Shown piece after piece: positions 42,901-53,400 of a stretch of DNA of 64,000 nt. Within the stretch, counting starts at the first letter, position 1. Every line of letters begins with the position of its first letter. The DNA is taken from the NCBI GenBank assembly GCA_949987565.1, contig OX465115.1:4985121-5049120 (forward strand). Direction: 5' to 3'. This stretch comes from Luidia sarsii (taxonomy: Eukaryota; Echinodermata; Asteroidea; Paxillosida; Luidiidae). A program made the position numbers and the translations under genes. A model generated the notes under the pieces. The model was given only the letters and a program-made list of their open reading frames with translations. It made no database searches and was not told the DNA's origin.

Positions 42901-44404
42901 CTGCCAAATGGAAAGAAACAAATTAATGGCACAATGTTGTGGTGTGTCTTACGACACAGCCTGTGAACCACGTAGACACCAAATGATAGGTCCTATTATT
43001 CTGACAACTTTCAACATTATGATCAACACAGAAATGCGTATTGTCAATTTTCTCACCAGGATGTAACCATAAAGCCCCTACACAACATTGGTAAGATCAA
43101 AAAACAGAAATGTTCACAGATTTACATGAAACTTATACAGTTTGAAGATGGTTATAGTAGAAACCTCTCACTGAAATATTTCTGCCTAAAATGTTGTATT
43201 TTGGGAGAAATGAGTAAAAGAAATAGTTTGTACGTCTCACCAAGATCTAAACTATTTTTTGGAACAGTACGGCGTTGAATGCTGCATTTTCGCAAAACAA
43301 ATGAAGCGGTTTTCACTATTTTCTCCAGACTCGGTTGGCGGATTGACCTGAAATTTTCACAGGTGTGCTATTTTATGCATATGTTGGATCAGACAACGTA
43401 TGGATGCTATTCTTTGACTTCGACCAATGTTGTGTAGTGGCTTTAAAGTACAGGTTCTCAAAATTAATGGTACTCAGACTCGCACTCGGAATTAGAAGAA
43501 CTCGCAATCGGAATTATGAGTACTCATACTCAGCAATTTAAAATACTCCTAATCAGAGACACAAGTACTCATACTCTTGTACTTGTACGAGGGAAGAAGC
43601 TGTTCTTATCCCTAAAGCAGAAAACAGTGGGCGTTGGGGGAGGGGGGATCGTACCTGGATCTCTGGGAAGGACGCGTGGGGTGCGAGAGGCGCCGGTGAG
43701 GGGCAGCTCAGGTCGGCCAGGGCGAGCCAGACAGCGTCCGGTTCCAGCGAGGCTAGCGCCCGCAGGCAGCCCACGGCGGCCGCCTGCAGCGAGGGAGGCT
43801 GCCTGCCGCTGAGGTAGGGCAGGGCGGCGGCCGCGGCCCGGGCGTGGTCCCCGCCGGCCACGCCTGCCCGCTGGCCGACCGCGCCCAGGCAGTCCAGGGC
43901 CGACGCCTGCAGCTTGCAGGCCGGGGTGTGGCGGTAGGCGGGGCCGGACTTGTCACTGCGTCCATCACCCCCCCAAAAAAAAAAAAGGAAGAGAGAGAAG
44001 TTAGCGACGGGTGCATTTTCAAACGGATCCAACAGACTGTTTTATCATTCGAGATGAAGAGGCACTCAAGTCATCAAAGAGGCTCTGAGAATGACCCAGA
44101 ATGTGGAGGAAGAGGAGAAAGACAGGTAGAGGAGGAAGAGGGGCACGACAAACAGGGGGAGGAAAATGAGGAAGAGGAGGAAGAGGAGGAAGAGGAGGAA
44201 GAGAAGGAAGAGGAGGACAAGGAGGAAGAGGAGGACAAGAAGGAAGAGAGGGAAGAAGAGCAAGAGGAGGAAGAGGAGGAAGAGGAAGAGAAGGACAAGG
44301 AGGAAGAGGAGGAAGCGGAGGAAGAGGAGGAAGAGGACAAGGAGGAAGAGGAGGAAGAATAGGAAGAGGAGGAAGAGGAGGAGGAAGAGAAGGAAGAGGA
44401 GGAA

Positions 44405-44448
<44 letters not shown>

Positions 44449-47400
44449 AGAGGAGGAAGAGGAGGAAGAGGAGGAAGAGGAGGAAGAGGAAGAGGAAGAG
44501 AAGGACAAGGAGGAAGAGGAGGAAGAGGAAAAGGAAGAGGAGGAAGAGAAGGACAAGGAGGAAGAGGAGGAAGAATAGGAAGAGGAGGAAGAGGAGGAAA
44601 AGGAGGAAAAGGAGGATGAAGAGGAGTAAAGGAAGATGGAAAATAAGACAGAAAATAAGGAAGAAGAGGAGGAAGATTTTTCTGCCAGAGCTCACCTGAT
44701 GTTGGCTTGGGCATCCAGGAAGACCGTCAGCTTCGGCCAGACGTCCTTCACGACTCTCTTGCGCACAAAGTCGCCACTGGTCTCCGCCACTGTGCGCAGT
44801 GTCTGGCATGCCTGGCAGGCTACCAGCTGCTCGGGGTCCTTGAACCGCTGAACGAGGGCGGGCCACAGTCTGTGAACGAGAGGCAGGAGCTCGTCTGCGG
44901 AATGGAGAAGACCCCAAAATGGACTAAATGGATGGATTGGGAACGGAACGCTGTCACACCACAGCTTGAATTTAATTCTAAATCTTGTGCATTGAGATCT
45001 CGGTCTCAGTCTTGGGCATTGAGGTCTTGGTCTCAGTCTTGGGCATTGAGATCTCGGTCTCAGTCTTGGGCATTGAGATCTCCGTCTCAGTCTTGGGCAT
45101 TGAGATCTCGGTCTCAGTCTTGGGCATTGAGATTTTGGTCTCATCTTTGGGCATTGAGATCTCGGTCTTTGTTTTGGGCATTGAGATCTCTGTCTCGGAC
45201 TTGGGCATTGAGGTCTTGGTCTCAGTCTTGGGCATAGAGATCTCGATCTCAGTCTTGGGCATTGAGGTCTCGGTCTCGGTCTTGGGCATTGAGATCTCAG
45301 TCTCAGTCTTGGGCATTGAGGTCTCCGTCTCGGTCTTGGGCATTGAGGTCTCCGTCTCGGTCTTGGGCATTGAGATCTCGGTCTCGGTCTTGGGCATTGA
45401 GATCTCGGTCTCGGTCTAGGGCATTGAGATCTAAGTCTCAGTCTTGGGCATTGAGATCTCAGTCTCGGTCTTGGGCATTGAGATCTCAGTCTCGGTCTTG
45501 GGCATTGAGGTCTCCGTCTCGGTCTTGGGCATTGAGATCTGGGTCTTTGTCTTGGGCATTGAGGTCTCGGTCTCAGTCTTGGGCAGTGAGATCTCGGTCT
45601 CAGTCTGGGGCATAGAGACCTCAGTCTTCAGCTCAAGACTGCGTCGTTGTGACAATCGTCTTGCCACTTTTTGTGTGTGTCTTCACCTTGGTGAGTCCGT
45701 AGGGCCAGGAGGCCATGGTGCACCGTGTCCAGCACTTTCAGACGTAACCTGGGGTCGTCCGACGACAGAAAATGACGACATCTCTCCAGGACCTGAATCG
45801 GACAGAGAATCACTGAAGGGTTTACGGAACCATAGACCCCAAGACAGGAATTAACGGCATGCTTCAGTAGAGACTACACCGACGATCCAGTAGGCCACGC
45901 CCACCATCTCAACGGCTATCGACCGATGTTGTGTTAAATCCCTTAAAGGTACTGCAGGCTGAAGGTCTCCGAGGCTGCAAATTACATGTACCAGGCATGC
46001 AACTGTTCAATTGTAAAAAAAAAAGAGGAAAATGTCCGAACGAAACTGCGAGCGCGAAGCACGAAGCCCTTACAGCGCTGGGTTTGGGGCCCGCTTAAGG
46101 GCCCCCAAAAACTTTGGATTCTAGATGCTTTGTGGTGCATTCTGAGCAGTTTTTGACCACTTATGACTTTAAGCTGAGTGACAGATTTTAACCTTTTTCA
46201 AGGAATACACCCAGAAAATTGAATTTTTGTTTACACAAAATGAAAAGTAAACATCAAAGTTTTTACCCTGATCTCAGCATGTGTTTCAAATAACAGTTAG
46301 TGTAGAAGAAAAATCTTCTTCTTTTTTTCTGATATTTTTTTTTTTACAGCCGAATTAAAAAAAAAACCGCGGAAATCTGCGGATCCGCGGAAAAGTTGCA
46401 TGCCTGATGAACATACCTCCTTCACCGTTCTGACTTGCAGGGGCAGTTCTTTCTCCTTGTCAACCTCGTCCCCGTCGTCGCCCTCCTCCCCAGGGGACGG
46501 ATCACTCGGAGGGGACTCCTCCTCCTCCTCCTCCTCCGCCATGTCCTCGGCCCTCACGTCGCCCCCGGCGATGCGCTTCAGCCGGAGGTACTCCAGGAAG
46601 GAGTCGCAGACGGTCGGCGGAGGGGCGGAGGGCACAGCGCCCCCCTCGGACTCCCGACTGGAGCGTCGACCGTCGCCCGACTCCGTCCGGCTCTTGGATT
46701 GGTCGCCCGCCTGTCGGTCGGCAAAGTCCAAAACTTTGCCGTCAGAGAATGGATCGTTTCGGAGGGAGGGAGGGAGGGAGGGAGGGAGGGAGGGAGGGAG
46801 GGAGGGAGGAGGGAGGCAGGGAGGGAGGGAGTGAGGGAGGGAGGGAGGGAGGGAGGGAGGGAGGGAGGCAGGGAGGGAGGGAGGGAGGGAGGGAGGGAGG
46901 GAGGGAGGGAGGGAGGGAGGGAGGGAGGGAGGGAGGGAGGGAGGGAGGGAGGGAGGGAGGGAGGGAGGGAGGGAGGGAGGGAGGGAGGGAGGGAGGGAGG
47001 GAGGGAGGGAGGGAGGGAGGGAGGGAGGGAGGGAGGGAGGGAGGGAGGGAGGGAGGGAGGGAGGGAGGGAGGGAGGGAGGGAGGGAGGGAGGGAGGGAGG
47101 GAGGGAGGGAGGGAGGGAGGGAGGGAGGGAGGGAGGGAAGGGAGGGAAGGGAGGGAGGGAGCCGAGAGCCTGCAGATTTGTTGCTGAGCCTCGACTTTCT
47201 GAATCCGAGTTTCTGAAATACGGTATGGAGGGAGGGAGGGAGGGAGGGAGGGAGAGAGAGAGAGAGGGAGGGAGGGAGGGAGGGAGGGAGGNNNNNNNNN
47301 NNNNNNNNNNNNNNNNNNNNNNNNNNNNNNNNNNNNNNNNNNNNNNNNNNNNNNNNNNNNNNNNNNNNNNNNNNNNNNNNNNNNNNNNNNNNNNNNNNNN

Positions 47401-50400
47401 NNNNNNNNNNNNNNNNNNNNNNNNNNNNNNNNNNNNNNNNNNNNNNNNNNNNNNNNNNNNNNNNNNNNNNNNNNNNNNNNNNNNNNNNNNNTATCTCCTC
47501 TCCCTCTTTCTTCTTTCCCTCACTTTTCTCTCTCTCTACTCCTCTCTCCTCATTCTCCTTTCTCTCTCTCCTCCATCTCTTTCTCCATCTCTCTCTCTCT
47601 CCACTCTCCTCTCTCCCTCTCTCTCTCTCCATCTCTTTCTCCGCCTCTCTCCCTCTCTCTCTCCATCTCTTTCTCCCCCTCTCTCCATCTCTCTCTCCCC
47701 CTCTCTCCATCTCTCTCTCCCCTCTCTCTCCCACCTCTCTCCATCTCTCTCTTCCCCCTCTCTCCATCTCTCTCTTCCCCCTCTCTCCATCTCTCTCTCC
47801 CCTCTCTCCATCAATCTTCCCCCTCTCTCCATAACTCTCCCCCTCTCTCCATCTCTCTCTTCCCCCTCTCTCCATCTCTCTCTCTCCCCTCTCTCCATCA
47901 ATCTTCCCCCTCTCTCCATAACTCTCCCCCTCTCTCCATCTCTCTCTCCCCCTCTCTCCATAAATCTTCCACCTCTCTCCATCTGTCTCTTCCACTCTCC
48001 CCCCCCCCCATTCTCTCGTCCTCTCTCCATCCCTCTCCCTCACATATCTCCTCTCTTACCTGTTCATGTGGGTACCATTCCTTGACGGCAATGACCAGAG
48101 TGTTCATGACATCTATCATCCTGACGGCTAGGTCCTTGTGGTACTGATCTAGGGCCTGCAGAATCTAAAAAAAACACAGGCAAATGTGACCTGGCACAGC
48201 ATAATGAAGAATAACCCCCACTTTTGAGATTTTGAGATTTTCTAATGATGTGAAAGAGTATACCATTAGCTTTTAAATGATATCAAATTATAATATCCTC
48301 TAATACTTAATTTTTCCAAATTTTGTATTTTTTTTATTTTGTATTTTTTAATCGAATTGTGAAGATACTTTAGCTTCAGGCGTCGTTTACTCGAAAAGTG
48401 TTTTGGTGGGATATTCCTCATGTCGTTGTGCCGGGTCACAAATAGTCATTAACCAATATCTAGGGTCAAGACAATGGTCAAGACAACGCTGCTAGAACAA
48501 CAAGTATGTTTATAATGGTCTTTACCTCATCTATTGTGTCCTGAAGAAGTGGTAACATCTCAGCAGAACTGTGAAGAAAGTTGAAAAATGACTAAAAAAT
48601 AAAATAATCTTTCTTATGTCAGATGACCTACATATAATAACCATTGCCGGGGGTGTGATCCCTGGAGATATACGCCAGTTAATGGCTGAATTGCTTCTAA
48701 CTGGCGCCCCCATCCTGGCAAAGACTAGTTGACTATTCAGGAAGGCCACCATCTAAGGGCTGGTTATCTTAGATGGTAAGAGCGCTGGTGTGCCAAAGAC
48801 TAGTTGACTATTAGGGAAGGCCACCATCTAAGGGCTGGATAGCTCAGATGGTAAGAGTGCTGGTGTGCCAAAGACTACATATAGTTGACTAATCAGGAAG
48901 GCCACCATCTAAGGGCTGGATAGCTCAGATGGTAAGAGCGCTGGTGTGCCAAAGACTAGTTGACTATTAGGGAAGGCCACCATCTAAGGGCTGGATAGCT
49001 CAGATGGTAAGAGTGCTGGTGTGCCAAAGACAAGTTGACTATTCAGGAAGGCCACCATCTAAGGGCTGGATAGCTCAGATGGTAAGAGCGCTGGTGTGCC
49101 AAAGACTAGTTGACTATTAGGGAAGGCCACCATCTAAGGGCTGGATAGCTCAGATGGTAAGAGCGCTGGTGTGCCAAAGACTAGTTGACTATTAGGGAAG
49201 ACCACCATCTAAGGGCTGGATAGCTCAGATGGTAAGAGCGCTGGTGTGCCAAAGACTAGTTGACTATCAGGGAAGGCAACCGTCTAAGGGCTAGATAGCT
49301 CAGATGGTTAGAATGCTAGTACGCAAAACCAGAGGTCTCGGTTTCAAAATCCTGGTCCAGTCAGAGTTTTCTTTGCAATTTCTTTGTCAATTTGTACAAC
49401 ATTGTTTCAGTCAGTTTTTCATTTGTTTGTTTGCCTCTAATTGAAAAAAACGCTGCATCCCCTTTGTGTGATCCCCGAGCTGCTGTAGCCAGGTTTACAA
49501 CCACTAGTTGTTTGCATCTTAATGAAATCATGGGTTGTGATCCTTGGAGATATATGGCAGTTAATGGTTGAATTGCTTCTGACTGGTGCCCCCACACCGG
49601 CAAAGACTAGGTGACTATCTGGGAAGGCCGCCATCTAAGGGCTGGATAGCTCAGATGGAAGAACACTGGTACGTTAATACTGAGGTCTCGGGTTCAAGTC
49701 CCGGTCCAGCGAATTTAAAAAAACCGAACAGCAAAACTTATCGTGATATACAAAAATGTTGCAAACTGGTTACTGACTAAAATAACCAAAATGCAAATCT
49801 GAAATTTAGTGGGCCTGACGTTTCGATCCTAGCAGGACCTTTCTTAAAGGCAGAGTGGGAAAGATCAAAGAGGGGGAAAGATCAAAGAGGGGGAAAGATC
49901 AAAGAGGGGAAAGATCAAAGAGGGGAAAAGATCAAAGAGGGGGAAAGATCAAAGAGGGGGAAAGATCAAAGAGGGGGAAGGATCAAAGAGGGGGAAAGAT
50001 CAAAGAGGGGGAAAGATCAAAGAGGGGGAAAGATCAAAGAGGGGGAAAGATCAAAGAGGGGGAAGGATCAAAGAGGGGGAAAGATCAAAGAGGGGGAAAG
50101 ATCAAAGAGGGGGGAAGATCAAAGAGGGGGGAAGATCAAAGAGAGGGAAAGATCAAAGAGGGGGAAAGATCAAAGAGGGGGAAAGATCAAAGAGTGGGAA
50201 GGATCAAAGAGGGGGAAAGATCAAAGAGGAGGAAAGATCAAAGAGGGGGGAAGATCAAAGAGGGGGAAAGATCAAAGAGTGGGAAAGATCAAAGAGGGGG
50301 AAAGATCAAAGAGGGGGAAAGATCAAAGAGGGGGGAAGATCAAAGAGGGGGAAAGATTAAAGAGGGGGAAAGATCAAAGAGGGGGAAAGATCAAAGAGGG

Positions 50401-53400
50401 GGAAAGATCAAAGAGGGGGAAAGATCAAAGAGGGGGAAAGATCAAAGAGGGGGAAAGATCAAAGAGGGGGAAAGATCAAAGAGGGGGAAAGATCAAAGAG
50501 GGGGAAAGATCAAAGAGGGGGAAAGATCAAAGAGGGGGAAAGATCAAAGAGGGGAAAAGATCAAAGAGGGAAAAGATCAAAGAGGGGGGAAGAATCAAAG
50601 AGGGGGAAAGATCAAAGAGGGGGAAAGATCAAAGAGGGGGAAAGATCAAAGATCAATAAAGTAACCAAGTATTTCGGTCAAGGCTAGCTTCATCTCCTGG
50701 ACTGGTTGCGTTCCTCACCTGTGCTGGAGGGTGACCTTCAGGACCAGGGGAGCCCTAGGGTTCATCTCCGGGTGCCGCAGTCCGGCGGAGATGGAGTCCA
50801 CCAGGTAGTCGGCGTTGGAGCTGAGCAGGGCCGGTACCTCCCGATAGCCGCACGCTTTGCAGATCTGCATCAGCGTACCGTAGGCCGTGTCCCTGACCAT
50901 TGGTATCAACCCCCCCCCAAAAATGACCACGATGAAATAGTTGCTAATTACAATGTCCATCGTCATTTTGGGTTGTGACAGGATCTAAAGGATTGGTTGA
51001 CTATTTAGGGAGGCGTTAAGATGTTAACCACTTTGCGCCGGGACCTCCGAATCCGGAGCTCCGTTGGCTTGACTATGCGACGGGGCCCTCTGAATCCGGG
51101 CACCACTATTGTCCCCATTCTAAACAAAGACTCTTTTCAGCTTCGAACAAAGCAATACGAATCAGTACAAAGACTCATCTTGAGGCAAGTTGCCACATGA
51201 ATTGTGAGATTAGTATCAACAATTGCGCTATTGTGGGACCCTTACTGTGGACGATCGAGGGATAGCGCGCTGCCAGGGGGGACATTGTGTTGGCATGCCA
51301 CACAGCCCAACAGTCATCGGTCAGGCAGTGGAATTTCACCCACATTCTTCACCGCAATCTGTACGCTCGGTTGTGGCAAATCAACTCGAAGATTTGACCA
51401 CCTGGAGTTGAGGCTAGTCTGTGATCAAAACTGTCGGCATTGTACATGCGCATACAAACACACAAGTTGGGCTGCGCTCCATTGACGACGCACAATGGGC
51501 CCTTTTTCAAACGGAAAATCCCTCTACAAAAGTTGAACCGAATTGTGCCAGGTTTTTCATGCTCACTGGAAAAATGTGGTTTCCTCTTCCCATGTGGTGG
51601 AATGTGGTGTCAAGGCAAACCGTGCAGACCTTCCAACGTGGCAAAACCATCAGATCCTTTTTATCTTATCAAGAAATCTCGAGTTTTTTCGCTTCCCACC
51701 TGATGAGGGATTTCTCGTCGGCAAGTTTCTCCAGCACAGCATAGAGGCAGTCCATCAGGAGGAGGCAGAACCCGGTCCCAAGAACCTGAGGGTGATACAC
51801 TCACCGGCATTAGAAACAGGAAGAGCGCCAGTGCGCAAAACCAGAGGTCGCGGGTTCGAGTCCCAGTCCAGTCAAATAATTTTTTAATTTTTTTTTAAAA
51901 TTTGTTCAAAAGTTCCCAATCAGTATTTCATCGATTTTGTTTGACTTGAATTGAAAAAAAAAAAAATTGGCGTCCACTTTGTGTGATCCCCGAGCTGCCG
52001 TAGCCAGGTTTACGACAATTTGTTGTTTGCATCTGAATGAAAGCGGGGGGCGTGATCCCTGGAGATATACGGCAGTTAATGGTTGAATTGCTTCTGACTA
52101 GCGCCCCCACCCCACCCCGGCACAAATTGTTTCAGAGGAGTTCCCAGACAAACAAAACCTATCCCAAAAGGTGCAAGTTGTATGCAGTGGTTCCATGGAC
52201 AAGATAATCCCTCTGTTTGTCTCAGAAGTTCTGGTCTGGTTTTCGCATACCAGCGCTCTTACCATCTGAGCTATCCAGCCCTTAGATGGTGGCCTTCCCT
52301 AATAGTCAACTAGTCTTTGCCGGGATGGGGGTGCCAGTCCGAAGCAATTAAACCATTAAGGAGGGCAGGAGGGAAGGAGGGAAGGAGGGAAGGAGGGAAG
52401 GAGGGAAGGAGGGAAGGAGGGAAGGAGGGAAGGAGGGTAGGAGGGAAGGAGGGAAGGAGGGCAGGAGGGAAGGAGGGAAGGAGGGAAGGAGGGAAGGAGG
52501 GAAGGAGGGAAGGAGGGAAGGAGGGAAGGAGGGAAGGAGGGAAGGAGGGAAGGAGGGGAGGAGGGAAGGAGGGAAGGAGGGAAGGAGGGAAGGAGGGAAG
52601 GAGGGAAGGAGGGAAGGAGGGAAGGAGGGTAGGAGGGAATGAGGGAAGGAGGGAAGGAGGGAAGGAGGGAAGGAGGGAAGGAGGGAAGGAGGGAAGGAGG
52701 GAAGGAGGGAAGGAGGGAAGGAGGGAAGGAGGGAAGGAGGGAAGGAGGGAAGGAGGGAAGGAGGGAAGGAGGGAAGGAGGGAAGGAGGGAAGGGGGGAAG
52801 GAGGGAAGGAGGGAAGGATGGAAGGGGAAGGAGGGCAGGAGGGAAGGAGGGAAGGAGGGAAGGAGGGAAGGAGGGAAGGAGGGAAGGAGGGGCCTACCTC
52901 TGCGAATGCGCCGACTCCCTCTAGGAGGAGACCAATGAGGAGCACGTTGCTGTTCAGCACAGCCAATGGCACGCCTCCTCTCTCCTGGCGAGAGACGACC
53001 AGCCAATCGGCCGTGCTCTTGTGTGGCGGAGAGGGCTCCGATGGGCCGGGAGTCGTCGGGAGATTCCAGTGGAGGGGCGAGATGTACTCCTGAAGTAAAG
53101 TCCTGCAAAATCAGATGAAATCCCGAAAAATGTTGCAAACTGATTTCGACGGCTGAGAAACAACTGAGAAAGGTCCCGCTTGGTTGTAAATATCAGACCT
53201 TCTGCAAATTAGGAAATAAGTCGAATAATTTTGCTGGGAAATTGACAAGTTACGGATGGCGCTTAAAGACCGACCATTTGGGAAGAGTGTATAGGCTTTG
53301 GTAGCAGACGTCAACCACTTGACTGCCGAGCTGGTTGAGGGCACGTGGCGGATTTGAATACGAATAGTGGTGGGTATCGCATTGCATTATATTATATGAT

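Noticed and set aside
44978..45397. MPKTETEIS repeat protein on the TTI1 strand
   Set aside because: The 27-bp unit is divisible by three; the upstream TTI1 exon meets stop codons after its donor, so it is not an extension of TTI1.
48771..49275. Cluster of functional tRNA genes
   Set aside because: Units end in the anticodon stem and have no B box or T arm; even the fuller heads have C33 and mispaired stems.
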